A DNA stretch of 49,633 bases from Firmicutes bacterium AF25-13AC (GTDB taxonomy: Bacteria > Bacillota > Clostridia > Lachnospirales > Lachnospiraceae), in contig QUFP01000034.1 of the NCBI GenBank assembly GCA_003478935.1, positions 1 through 49,633 of the forward strand. Reading direction: 5' to 3'. The notes under the pieces were generated by a model. That model saw only the letters and a list, made by a program, of their open reading frames with translations, ran no database searches and was not told the DNA's origin. Shown here piece after piece: positions 25,474-33,381 of the stretch. Numbering within the stretch: position 1 is the first letter of the stretch; every line of letters starts with the position of its first letter. The position numbers were made by a program, and so were the translations under genes.

Positions 25474-26299
25474 TGCCTCCCACTAAAACCTGATCAGCAT
25501 CAAAACCATATTTTTCCACAATATTTTTGATAGTTCCATCCTGCTCCATCTCGTGAAGTGTGTCTGTTAGCCTTTCAGCTAACTCTACATGTGTACCTTT
25601 TCTAAATGCCACCCCCAGTGCAGAGCAATATGGACTTTCCTCCAACATACGATATGCACCCTCTCCATCATCAACAAATTTTCTCAGCATTGCCTCATGG
25701 CCTGCGATTGCATCTACGTAATTTTTCCTAATTGCGGCAAACATGTCTTCCGTTGCTGAGAAGCAATTCACCTGACTTACAGTCGGAAGATCAGATTCAA
25801 TTCGGTGCAAAAATAAATCTTCTGCTTTTGTCGTTGCTTGAACTGCAATCCTTTTTCCTTCAAGATCATCAAATGTCCAAATATCATGATCACTGCGCAC
25901 AACAATCATTTGTCTGCTGTAAAGATATGGTCCAGCCCACTGATATTTGTCTTCTCTTCCTGTCATTGTATAGCAAGCCCAAATGCAATCAATCGTTTCA
26001 TCAGAAAGCAACTGTTCTTTATCCTCCCATGAAATTACGCAAAAGCATGGTTCATAGCCAAGTCGTTTAAAAGCTTCTGTTGCAAGCTCTACATCTACTC
26101 CAACATTATTTCCTTTACTGTCCAGATAATTATAAGGTTCAAACTGATCAGTTCCAATTGTTATAATTGGAAGCATTTCTGATTTCTCATTGTTTTTTAC
26201 CTGACACCCCACAATGATTCCAAAAAAGATACTGCACACTGCCAACACAGCAGTCACCATTCTTGTCTTCTTCCATTTTCTCACAGCTCTATTACCCAT
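25457..26299 (-). CDS. Solute-binding lipoprotein (SBP_bac_3), partner of the kinase
   Basis: A 280-residue protein with a basic start, a hydrophobic segment and the lipobox IIVGC (Cys about 32), so it is a membrane-anchored lipoprotein. ITIGTDQFEPYNYLDSKGNNVGVDVELATEAFKRLGYE (about 47-84) is the amino-acid-binding-type (family 3) fold, continued by WAGPYLYSRQMIVVRS and DLEGKRIAVQ. No permease or ATPase adjoins it. Instead it overlaps the start of a hybrid histidine kinase, so it probably presents a ligand, such as an amino acid, to the sensor rather than to a transporter; this is inference. Confidence 0.85.
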   Translation of the reverse strand: MGNRAVRKWKKTRMVTAVLAVCSIFFGIIVGCQVKNNEKSEMLPIITIGTDQFEPYNYLDSKGNNVGVDVELATEAFKRLGYEPCFCVISWEDKEQLLSDETIDCIWACYTMTGREDKYQWAGPYLYSRQMIVVRSDHDIWTFDDLEGKRIAVQATTKAEDLFLHRIESDLPTVSQVNCFSATEDMFAAIRKNYVDAIAGHEAMLRKFVDDGEGAYRMLEESPYCSALGVAFRKGTHVELAERLTDTLHEMEQDGTIKNIVEKYGFDADQVLVGGNAYEK

Positions 26300-26335
26300 A
26301 ACAGAAATCCTTTTCCATAATTAATCAAAATTACA

Positions 26336-26376
26336 AAAAAGCGGCAATGACTACATGCCGTCACAACCGCTTTTAA
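26336..26376 (-). terminator. Terminator after tRNA-Arg
   Basis: AAAAGCGG pairs with CCGCTTTT, with a long inner stem, and the minus strand continues with a T run. Confidence 0.78.
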
Positions 26377-26378
26377 AC

Positions 26379-26450
26379 TGTTCCCTGCGGGAATCGAACC
26401 CACAACTGAGACTTAGGAGGTCCCTGTTATATCCATTTAACTAAGAGAAC
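26379..26450 (-). tRNA. tRNA-Arg (anticodon CCU)
   Basis: The minus strand folds into a cloverleaf: acceptor GTTCTCT/AGGGAAC with discriminator A, anticodon loop CTCCTAA (anticodon CCT, reads AGG), T loop TTCGATT flanked by GTGGG/CCCGC. CCA is not encoded. A terminator follows directly. Confidence 0.93.
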
Positions 26451-26516
26451 TTTATTCACATATGTCGCAAGCCTTTTGTTTTTAACAAAATAGCATTTCT
26501 CACGCCATTCATGATA

Positions 26517-27413
26517 TCATATTTTATTATATTTGTCAAACGAAGTTACCACTCCTTGCAGCCAAATATCGCCCTTGAAACGCCGTCCTGTCATTGGCTC
26601 TCCCATCAGCCCTGAACGATTTACCAGCACACGTACGCAAATATTATTACACTTCACATCCATCTGACATAGCGGTTCCTTGCTTATTTCATTGACAAGA
26701 GGCACCACATTTAGAATTTCCCCAATGATTGTATAGCGATCACTCTCCATTCCACATGGCATAATACTTGACTCGACCATTGTATAGATATCACAACTGT
26801 TTAATAACCTGCCTACTTTATTACTCAAATTCATATCATCAATTGTCAGGCTGTCAATTGCTTCTTGATTTCCTTCTCTTGCTGCCTCAATCAGTTTCTG
26901 ACGTCCCTGTTCCTTTTTCTTTGCAATACGAGCAGCCTCTGGTCTCTTCAAAATGGGGAGTAAAATTTTTCCCTGCGTACACAAAGCAGAAAGACAGGCA
27001 TCTGTCACCGTTGGAAAAAATCCCTGCAGTACCTGATATTTTCGATATTCCATAAAATTATTTACAGAAAAAATCAGATTCAGTCCTAATCGGCAATCAT
27101 CACAGACGCCATCATACGCTTCTCTCGCACTTTCCTTTTCTATGCTGCATTCTGCCTTAGAAGAACAGACATTACTGTTAATATATGGCTCATAATATTC
27201 CATCTGAAAGCTTCCCTGCATATCCTCTTCTCCACAGATCATAAGACCGATGTCTGGTGCAACTTCCTTTGTATAGACGACAAGACTGCTCTCCTCATCC
27301 AGACGAATTTTTTGAACCTGATCTGGGAAATTCTGCACGCTGCTTAACAGCTGCTGAAGCTGAGACTTTTTCTTGATTTGCCCAAATCCGATTGCTGGTA
27401 AGTATGCGTGCAT
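26517..27413 (-). CDS. DUF3881-type protein
   Basis: A 298-residue protein starting MHAYLPAIGFGQIKKKSQL with no signal peptide or membrane segment. The N-terminus and length agree with DUF3881, a family of unknown function that I associate with Lachnospiraceae. Visible parts are a central basic region KKKEQGRQKLIEAAREGNQEAIDSL (about 165-190) resembling a small-helical linker, and a C-terminal segment with GRRFKGDIWLQGVV typical of a beta fold. It has a strong GGAGG ribosome site and lies 29 bp after serS on the same strand, so it may be co-transcribed with it. No function is proposed. Confidence 0.7.
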   Translation of the reverse strand: MHAYLPAIGFGQIKKKSQLQQLLSSVQNFPDQVQKIRLDEESSLVVYTKEVAPDIGLMICGEEDMQGSFQMEYYEPYINSNVCSSKAECSIEKESAREAYDGVCDDCRLGLNLIFSVNNFMEYRKYQVLQGFFPTVTDACLSALCTQGKILLPILKRPEAARIAKKKEQGRQKLIEAAREGNQEAIDSLTIDDMNLSNKVGRLLNSCDIYTMVESSIMPCGMESDRYTIIGEILNVVPLVNEISKEPLCQMDVKCNNICVRVLVNRSGLMGEPMTGRRFKGDIWLQGVVTSFDKYNKI

Positions 27414-27442
27414 AAAATTCCCTCCTTTATCATTTTATACTT

Positions 27443-28732
27443 TTATTTCTTCGGAACCATTTTCTCCATTCCGCCCATATATGGACGAAGAACTTCTGGA
27501 ATACGAACACTTCCATCTGCCTGCAGATTGTTCTCTAAGAATGCAATCAACATACGCGGCGGAGCTACTACAGTGTTATTTAAAGTATGAGCCAGATACT
27601 TTGTCTTATCCGGTCCAACAACACGGATGCCAAGACGACGTGCCTGTGCATCACCTAAATTAGAGCAGCTTCCTACTTCAAAATACTTCTTCTGACGCGG
27701 AGACCATGCCTCAACATCGACAGACTTTACCTTAAGGTCAGCCAAATCACCAGAGCAGCACTCAAGTGTACGAACTGGAATGTCCATGCTGCGGAATAAA
27801 TCTACAGTGTTCTTCCACAGCTTGTCATACCACATCATGCTGTCTTCCGGCTTACAAATTACAATCATCTCCTGCTTCTCGAACTGATGGATACGGTATA
27901 CACCTCTCTCCTCCAGACCGTGAGCTCCCTTTTCCTTACGGAAACATGGTGAGTAGCTTGTCAGAGTGTATGGAAGATTTTCTTCCTTGTTAACAGTATC
28001 AATAAACTTTCCAATCATGGAATGCTCACTTGTTCCGATCAGGTAAAGATCCTCACCCTCGATCTTATACATCATTGCATCCATCTCTGCAAAGCTCATA
28101 ACACCTGTAACAACATCACTTCTGATCATGAAAGGCGGTACGCAATAAGTAAATCCACGATTGATCATGAAATCTCTTGCGTAGGAAATTACTGCTGAAT
28201 GCAGTCTTGCGATATCACCCATTAAATAATAGAATCCGTTTCCAGCTACTTTTCTTGCACTGTCCAGATCAATACCGTTGAAAGACTCCATAATATCAGT
28301 GTGATACGGAACCTCAAAGTCCGGAACAACTGGTTCGCCAAAGCGCTCAACCTCTACATTCTCACTGTCATCTTTTCCAATCGGAACAGATGGATCAATG
28401 ATATTCGGGATAATCATCATCTTCTGCTTCAGATCTGCCTCAACCTGCTTCTCCTCTGCACTCAGTGCTGTCATGCGCTCTTCTGACGCAGCATCCTCTG
28501 CACGCAGCTTTTCAGCCTCTTCTAACTTTCCCTGTGCACGAAGTGCACCATACTGCTTAGATGCCTTCTTATGATTTGCACGAAGGGTCTCAACTTCCTT
28601 TTTGATTTCACGGTTGCGAAGATCCAGAGCGATTACCTCATCAACCAGCGGAAGCTTTGCATCCTGAAACTTATTACGGATGTTCTGTCTGACAACGTCC
28701 GGATTCTCACGGACAAACTTGATATCTAACAT
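27443..28732 (-). CDS. serS: Seryl-tRNA synthetase
   Basis: A 429-residue class II synthetase that charges tRNA-Ser. The N-terminal coiled-coil arm (about 30-110, rich in KKEVETLRANHKKASKQ-type heptads) grips the long variable arm of tRNA-Ser. Motif 2 is FRKEKGAHGLEERGVYRIHQFEKQEM (about 265-290), EVGSCSNLGDAQARRLGIRV follows near 355-374, and motif 3 is HTLNNTVVAPPRMLIAFLEN near the end. The promoter is 17-bp spaced and there is no T-box in the short leader. A parS site lies just upstream of that promoter. Confidence 0.96.
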   Translation of the reverse strand: MLDIKFVRENPDVVRQNIRNKFQDAKLPLVDEVIALDLRNREIKKEVETLRANHKKASKQYGALRAQGKLEEAEKLRAEDAASEERMTALSAEEKQVEADLKQKMMIIPNIIDPSVPIGKDDSENVEVERFGEPVVPDFEVPYHTDIMESFNGIDLDSARKVAGNGFYYLMGDIARLHSAVISYARDFMINRGFTYCVPPFMIRSDVVTGVMSFAEMDAMMYKIEGEDLYLIGTSEHSMIGKFIDTVNKEENLPYTLTSYSPCFRKEKGAHGLEERGVYRIHQFEKQEMIVICKPEDSMMWYDKLWKNTVDLFRSMDIPVRTLECCSGDLADLKVKSVDVEAWSPRQKKYFEVGSCSNLGDAQARRLGIRVVGPDKTKYLAHTLNNTVVAPPRMLIAFLENNLQADGSVRIPEVLRPYMGGMEKMVPKK

Positions 28733-28807
28733 AGTTTTCCAAACCTTTCTGTCTCTACTCTCATACTCAATAAATGCCTTGTTTTATAAGGAAAACAGAC
28801 ATTATTT

Positions 28808-28836
28808 ATTATATACCACGGATTCTCTTTTGTAAA
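28808..28836 (-). promoter_or_regulatory. serS promoter
   Basis: TTTACA (28831-28836), 17 bp, TATAAT (28808-28813) on the minus strand, about 70 bases before the serS start. Confidence 0.8.
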
Positions 28837-28851
28837 GTAGGTTGTGGGGAA

Positions 28852-28867
28852 TGTTCCACGTGGAACA
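28852..28867. promoter_or_regulatory. parS site 1
   Basis: TGTTCCACGTGGAACA, a perfect 16-bp palindrome matching the bacterial parS consensus TGTTNCACGTGNAACA, the loading site for ParB. Confidence 0.92.
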
Positions 28868-28885
28868 TCACCTGCTGTCAATTGT
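28853..28885 (+). repeat. Direct repeat containing parS, copy A
   Basis: A 33-bp segment (parS plus a 3' extension ending GTCAATTGT) repeated at 29049-29081 with one difference. The 28886-29047 stretch between the copies holds no recognisable gene, only a TATAAT at 28956-28961. Confidence 0.8.
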
Positions 28886-29047
28886 AACCTAGATTAGCGG
28901 TGAGACGAGTTGATTTTACGAGGCGGAACGTTGTAGCGGGACTTTCAAAATAATGTATAATAAAAAGAAATGTAACAGGTGTCCGCGGAAAAGAGACGCC
29001 GACAAAACAATCGTCGAACCGCTTTGTTAAACTTCCGGGTAGCATTA

Positions 29048-29063
29048 CGTTCCACGTGGAACA
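29048..29063. promoter_or_regulatory. parS site 2
   Basis: CGTTCCACGTGGAACA: identical to parS site 1 apart from the first base. Confidence 0.85.
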
Positions 29064-29081
29064 TCACCTGTTGTCAATTGT
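29049..29081 (+). repeat. Direct repeat containing parS, copy B
   Basis: Second copy of the 33-bp repeat, 196 bp after the first. Its 3' part, TTGTCA, is the -35 box of the downstream phosphatase gene. Confidence 0.8.
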
Positions 29082-29099
29082 CTGCTTTAGTGTTAAGAT
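29071..29099 (+). promoter_or_regulatory. Promoter of the HAD phosphatase gene
   Basis: TTGTCA (29071-29076), 17 bp, TAAGAT (29094-29099), directly beside parS site 2, so ParB spreading could influence it. Confidence 0.65.
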
Positions 29100-29130
29100 A
29101 GCATATATCATCACCAGAAAGGAAACTAAC

Positions 29131-29814
29131 ATGACTTATACCCATTTATTATTTGACCTTGATGGTACGCTCTTTGACTTTGATGCTGGAGAAACTTATG
29201 CTTTTCATAAGGTGTGCGATACTTTTCATATTCCATACTCTGATGAAGTACTTTCACTCTATCAGCGCATAAATCTTTCCTATTGGAAAGCATATGAGCG
29301 CGGTGAAATTACTTCTGCAGCACTAGCAATTGCCAGATTTCATGATTTTCTTGCTGCTGTTGGCAAAGATGGTGATCCAGCTCTAATGTGCCAGCTTTAT
29401 CAGACAAGCCTTGGCGAAGACTGCACGCCTATTCACGATGCTCTTCGTGTATGCCGCATTCTGTATGAAAGAGGATATAAGCTTTCCATCATTACAAATG
29501 GACGAAGCACCACTCAGCACAGCCGCCTATCTCACTCTGAATTGACACCAATGATTTCTGATCTATTCATTTCAGAAGAACTCGGATGTCAAAAGCCTAA
29601 AAAAGAATTTTTTGATGCCGTATTTTCAAAGCTTCAAATTTCTGTTTCTAAAGCACTTGTCATTGGTGACTCTTTAACCTCCGATATCATCGGTGGAATC
29701 CAATATGGCATTGATACCTGCTGGTTTAACCCAAATGGCTCTGATAATACAATGTCACAGGCACCAACTTATGAGATAAAACAGCTGAGTGAGTTACTTT
29801 CTATTCTTTATTAA
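29131..29814 (+). CDS. HAD hydrolase, YjjG-type nucleotidase
   Basis: A 227-residue HAD phosphatase from ATG 29131 (AAAGGA upstream); the frame could be read from 29056 but that part crosses the promoter. Motif I is DLDGTLFDFD (residues 9-18, nucleophile Asp9), motif II ITNG, motif III lysine in CQKPKKEFF, motif IV IGDSLTSDIIGG. The start THLLFDLDGTLFDFDAGE and the cap layout fit the YjjG/YfnB group, which dephosphorylates non-canonical pyrimidine nucleotides. It is monocistronic and ends in a bidirectional terminator. Confidence 0.88.
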   Translation: MTYTHLLFDLDGTLFDFDAGETYAFHKVCDTFHIPYSDEVLSLYQRINLSYWKAYERGEITSAALAIARFHDFLAAVGKDGDPALMCQLYQTSLGEDCTPIHDALRVCRILYERGYKLSIITNGRSTTQHSRLSHSELTPMISDLFISEELGCQKPKKEFFDAVFSKLQISVSKALVIGDSLTSDIIGGIQYGIDTCWFNPNGSDNTMSQAPTYEIKQLSELLSILY

Positions 29815-29868
29815 CAAAAAAACGGCTTTCCAGATCAGTAGTTTCTGTTCTGAAAGCCATTTTTTAAT
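29815..29868. terminator. Bidirectional terminator between HAD gene and DUF4446 gene
   Basis: GGCTTTC pairs with GAAAGCC, with further inner pairing, flanked by A and T runs. Confidence 0.8.
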
Positions 29869-29876
29869 TACTCTAT

Positions 29877-30464
29877 TTAATTTTTAGTTTCATTTGTATC
29901 CTGCTGTACTAGAGTTGCCTGCTGCGCTTGTTTCTCTTCCAGTTTAGCTGCATCGACATTATAATTTAATGCCATCTCCAAAGCATCTCGCTCCTCATTG
30001 CTGAGCGTTGCATGTGATTGTCCATGAATAATTTCTTTTAAATAGCTGTAGCAGCCATCCTGCGTATGCATACTGCTTAATACAAAACCGCTGTCATCAC
30101 CATCAAGAAGTGCCAGTGAAAAGCTCAGCTTTCCAGCCATTCCTCGAAAGGTATCATATTTCATAATACCAATCTTTTTGTATGTTGCCTTAAGTCCTTT
30201 CTTCATGCTAATGATCTCATCAATATCACGCTTGCACTGGATCTTTACACGCTTATTATCTTCTACTACTGTCTTTAAAATGCCCTCAAGTGATTTTCCA
30301 TCATTACCGCGCATAAAATCATCATATGCTGCCTGCAATTCTTTCATTCTGCTGTTCATAACAGTCATGCAGATCACAAGAATCAAAATCACAGCGAACA
30401 TTCCTGCCAGAAAAAACAGGCTGTACTGCTGTGTAAATTCCATCGCCTGATTCAGAATTTCCAT
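29877..30464 (-). CDS. DUF4446 family membrane protein
   Basis: A 195-residue protein with one N-terminal membrane helix (about 15-37, YSLFFLAGMFAVILILVICMT), a coiled-coil segment (about 40-95) and the conserved KYDTFRGMAGKLSFSLALLDGDDSGFVLSSMH block (about 102-133) of DUF4446. Genes of this family are commonly placed next to parB in Clostridia, as here, but the function is unknown. The C-terminal 30 residues are Gln/Glu-rich and probably disordered. Confidence 0.85.
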   Translation of the reverse strand: MEILNQAMEFTQQYSLFFLAGMFAVILILVICMTVMNSRMKELQAAYDDFMRGNDGKSLEGILKTVVEDNKRVKIQCKRDIDEIISMKKGLKATYKKIGIMKYDTFRGMAGKLSFSLALLDGDDSGFVLSSMHTQDGCYSYLKEIIHGQSHATLSNEERDALEMALNYNVDAAKLEEKQAQQATLVQQDTNETKN

Positions 30465-30565
30465 ATTTTATTTTCCTTTCCTCTAGTTGAACAGTTATCC
30501 TCTGTTCAATTTTTCTTTTTCTAAGTTTTAACTAATTTACTCGATTGTATCCTCAGTAATTCCCA

Positions 30566-31455
30566 TCAATCAATGATACGCTCAAGATCGTCATTTGAAT
30601 AATAGTCAATTTCAATCTTACCCTTGTCATCAGATTTTCTCTTAATCTGCACCTTCGTACCCATGCGAGACTTCATACGACTCTCCAGTGTCTCATATAA
30701 TGTCTGGTTCTTTAAAACTGGCTTTGTAACAGCTGGCTCAATTTTCTTATCCAACAAACTCTTAATATACTTTTCAGTATCGCGCACGCTTAGTTGTTCT
30801 TCCACAACCTTCTGTGCAACAGCACGCTGTTCTTCTTTATCTTCCAGTCCCAAAATCGCCTTCGCATGTCCGTTTGTAATCTTACCTTCCATAAGCATAA
30901 GCTGAACCTCTTCATCTAGCTTAAGCAATCTAAGTGCATTTGTGATTACACTTCGGCTTTTAAATACTTTCTCTGCAATCTCTTCCTGTTTTAGCTGATA
31001 CTTTTCAATCAATGACTGATATGCTTTTGCTTCTTCAATAGGGTTTAAATCTTCTCTCTGTAAATTCTCAATCAGTGCAATTTCTGCGATCTGCTGTTCA
31101 TCATAATCTTTTATAATGACTGGAATATCCTTCAATCCAGCCTGCTTTGCTGCTCTCCATCTGCGTTCTCCAGCATAATCTGATAATGATCCTCTACCTT
31201 CTTTACTACAATCGGTTGAATTACGCCATATTTTTTGATAGATTCTGCAAGTTCAGTCAATGTATCCTCATCAAATTTCAGTCTTGGTTGAGAAGATGCC
31301 GGCTCCACAAGACGCAGCTTTACTGTTGTCTCTGGCTCTTTTTTATCAGCTGCTGAATCTTTTTTCTTTGTTTCTACTGCATACGCATTGCTGATCAAGG
31401 AATCGATACCTTTGCCGAGACCTTTTCCAAGACCACCTTTTTTATTGAGTGCCAT
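30566..31455 (-). pseudogene. parB: Chromosome partition protein ParB (Spo0J), frameshifted
   Basis: Start chosen at ATG 31455 (MALNKKGGLGKGLGKGIDSL), the usual ParB N-terminus, with AAAGGA upstream. The two frames give about 297 residues: N-terminal ParA-activating peptide rich in GKGLGKG, CTP-binding domain from LRLVEPASSQPR, helix-turn-helix KQEEIAEKVFKSRSVITNALRLLKL for parS, and the C-terminal dimer domain. One base is missing near 31174-31176, inside the conserved AGERRWRA (CTP-binding box II); the upstream frame ends at 31132. Restoring one base joins the frames exactly. Since parA and four parS sites are intact, a sequence error is a serious possibility. Confidence 0.9.
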
Positions 31456-31510
31456 TCTTTCATCCTTTCTATCATTCAGTACCATTTGCAATTTTGCGAA
31501 TAATTTTTAA

Positions 31511-32275
31511 CTACTCTCTGTTTATAACCTCTTCTGCCAGTTGGTGATATGCTTCTGCTCCTGTTGATCTTGCGTCATACAAATTGATTGGCAGTCCATG
31601 GCTCGGTGCCTCTGCAAGACGCACATTTCTTGGAATAATTGTCTTATAAACTCGCTCCTGCAAATTGTCTTTTACATTCTCCACTACCTGAAGTGACAGA
31701 TTAGTTCTCGCATCATACATGGTAAATACAACACCTTCCATTTCCAGATCCGGATTCAAGCGGCTCTTTACCAGATTAATTGTGTGTAACAGCTGTGTCA
31801 GACCTTCAAGTGCATAATATTCACACTGAATTGGAACAAGTACTGTGTCAGCTGCACTAAGCGCATTAACAGTGAGCATACTTAAAGATGGCGGGCAATC
31901 AATTACAATAAAATCATACTGATCCTTAATCTCATCAAGTGCATCCTTTAAAATAAATTCCTTACGTTCCACATCAATCAATTCGATTTCCGCTCCTGAC
32001 AGGTTCACATTTGACCCAATAAGTGAAAGGGTATCGAATAATACATTTTCAAGAATGCATTCTTGTATTGTACAGTTATCTGTAATCAGATCATACAGTG
32101 AATGCTCAAGTTCATTTTTATCAACGCCGAATCCACTGGTTGTATTTCCCTGAGGATCCATATCAATGATAAGTACATTTTTCTGGTATTCTGCTAATGA
32201 AGCTGCCAGATTGATTGCAGTAGTAGTCTTGCCAACTCCACCCTTCTGATTTGCAACAGCTATAATTCTTCCCAT
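31511..32275 (-). CDS. parA: Chromosome partition ATPase ParA (Soj)
   Basis: A 254-residue ParA/Soj ATPase from ATG 32275 (MGRIIAVANQKGGVGKTTTAINLA). The deviant Walker A KGGVGKTTT (residues 11-19) and Walker A' DMDPQGNTTSGFG, Walker B DFIVIDCPPSLSMLT are all present. It binds DNA as an ATP dimer, is stimulated by ParB, and in Firmicutes also regulates DnaA at the origin. It lies 55 bp upstream of parB on the same strand, with parS sites between it and rsmG. The alternative start at 32320 adds residues not seen in the family. Confidence 0.94.
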   Translation of the reverse strand: MGRIIAVANQKGGVGKTTTAINLAASLAEYQKNVLIIDMDPQGNTTSGFGVDKNELEHSLYDLITDNCTIQECILENVLFDTLSLIGSNVNLSGAEIELIDVERKEFILKDALDEIKDQYDFIVIDCPPSLSMLTVNALSAADTVLVPIQCEYYALEGLTQLLHTINLVKSRLNPDLEMEGVVFTMYDARTNLSLQVVENVKDNLQERVYKTIIPRNVRLAEAPSHGLPINLYDARSTGAEAYHQLAEEVINRE

Positions 32276-32330
32276 AATATCCTCATTTCTGCTAAATAGC
32301 ATGATTTTATTACAATTCACACGGAACGTG

Positions 32331-32365
32331 CGTTTTTGCGAATGGGTTTCCTGTGAACTGTAACG
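32331..32365 (+). repeat. Direct repeat flanking parS cluster, copy A
   Basis: About 30 bp including TTTTGCGAATGGG and CCTGTGAACT, repeated at 32502-32536 on the other side of parS sites 3 and 4. Confidence 0.7.
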
Positions 32366-32421
32366 TTTTTTGCATCTTTTCTACAGTATAGCACTTCTTT
32401 CTTCAAAATGCCATAAAAAAA

Positions 32422-32437
32422 TGTTCCACGTGGAACA
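32422..32437. promoter_or_regulatory. parS site 3
   Basis: TGTTCCACGTGGAACA, identical to site 1. A degenerate half copy (CCCGTGGAACA) follows at 32445-32455. Confidence 0.92.
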
Positions 32438-32479
32438 TTATCTCCCGTGGAACATCTCTTTTGTATTTTTAATTGTTCA

Positions 32480-32495
32480 TGTTCCACGTGGAACA
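32480..32495. promoter_or_regulatory. parS site 4
   Basis: TGTTCCACGTGGAACA, perfect, 58 bp from site 3. Confidence 0.92.
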
Positions 32496-32501
32496 TTGTT
32501 C

Positions 32502-32536
32502 GCGTTTTGCGAATGGGCGTCCTGTGAACTATAATT
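32502..32536 (+). repeat. Direct repeat flanking parS cluster, copy B
   Basis: Matches 32331-32365 over TTTTGCGAATGGG and CCTGTGAACT with few differences; offset 171 bp. Confidence 0.7.
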
Positions 32537-32540
32537 TTCC

Positions 32541-33281
32541 CTACTGAAGCGGTTCCTTACTTGGCAATCCAGCTTTTCTAGGATATTTTTTTGATGTAGG
32601 CTCTTTTTTCTTCACTATAACAAGACTGCGTCCAATATCTGAATCCGGAAGATCAAAGTAGATTGCATTTTCCTTTACTCCACCAAGCAGATGAACTGCT
32701 TTCTTTGCCTTATCAATCTCCTCTTCTGCATTACCTGATTTATAAGCTACAAAGCATCCTCCTACTTTTGCATATGGAAGGCAATATTCACACAATGTAG
32801 ACATGTTGGCAACAGCTCTTGATACAACACAATCAAATTGTTCTCTTAGTTCTGCCTTTCTGGCGCCATCCTCTGCACGATAATGAACAGTGGCGATGTT
32901 TTCAAGACCAAGCTTTTCAATAACCTGATTTAAAAAGTTTAATCTCTTATTCAGAGAATCAAGCAATGTTACCTTTAACTGTGGATACATAATCTTTAAT
33001 GGAACACCTGGAAATCCTGCTCCAGTTCCAACATCAATCAGAGTCTTCGTATCTTCCTTAATAAAAATCTCTGATTTTAGCACGCTATCCACAAAATGTT
33101 TCTGCAGCACTTCATCGAACTCTGTGATTGCGGTTAAATTCATTACCTTATTTGTTTCAACCAGCATTTCATAATATTGAAAAAACTGCTCTGCCTGTTT
33201 ATTAGTCAGTTCGTGTCCAATCTTGGCAAACGCATTCATAATTTTTTCAATGCATTCTCCCTGTTGTATCGTTTCTGCCAT
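32541..33281 (-). CDS. rsmG: 16S rRNA (guanine-N7) methyltransferase
   Basis: A 246-residue enzyme that methylates N7 of G527 in 16S rRNA using S-adenosylmethionine. The SAM-binding loop LIDVGTGAGFPGVPLKI (about 90-106), LLDSLNKRLNFL (substrate motif) and DCVVSRAVANMSTL are characteristic. Length is normal for the family apart from a basic C-terminal tail. It lies in the conserved mnmE-mnmG-rsmG-parA order, 100 bp after mnmG. Confidence 0.95.
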   Translation of the reverse strand: MAETIQQGECIEKIMNAFAKIGHELTNKQAEQFFQYYEMLVETNKVMNLTAITEFDEVLQKHFVDSVLKSEIFIKEDTKTLIDVGTGAGFPGVPLKIMYPQLKVTLLDSLNKRLNFLNQVIEKLGLENIATVHYRAEDGARKAELREQFDCVVSRAVANMSTLCEYCLPYAKVGGCFVAYKSGNAEEEIDKAKKAVHLLGGVKENAIYFDLPDSDIGRSLVIVKKKEPTSKKYPRKAGLPSKEPLQ

Positions 33282-33381
33282 TTATTTCCTCCTGTTTATG
33301 CATTTATTTCCACTATTCTATATTTACTATTCGATATCAACTATCTTTTCCACAAAAACATCGAATAAAGTGTTTTTTTAT

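Noticed and set aside
28733..28851. T-box leader before serS
   Set aside because: The transcript leader is only about 70 bases, too short for a T-box, and the conserved T-box sequence is absent.
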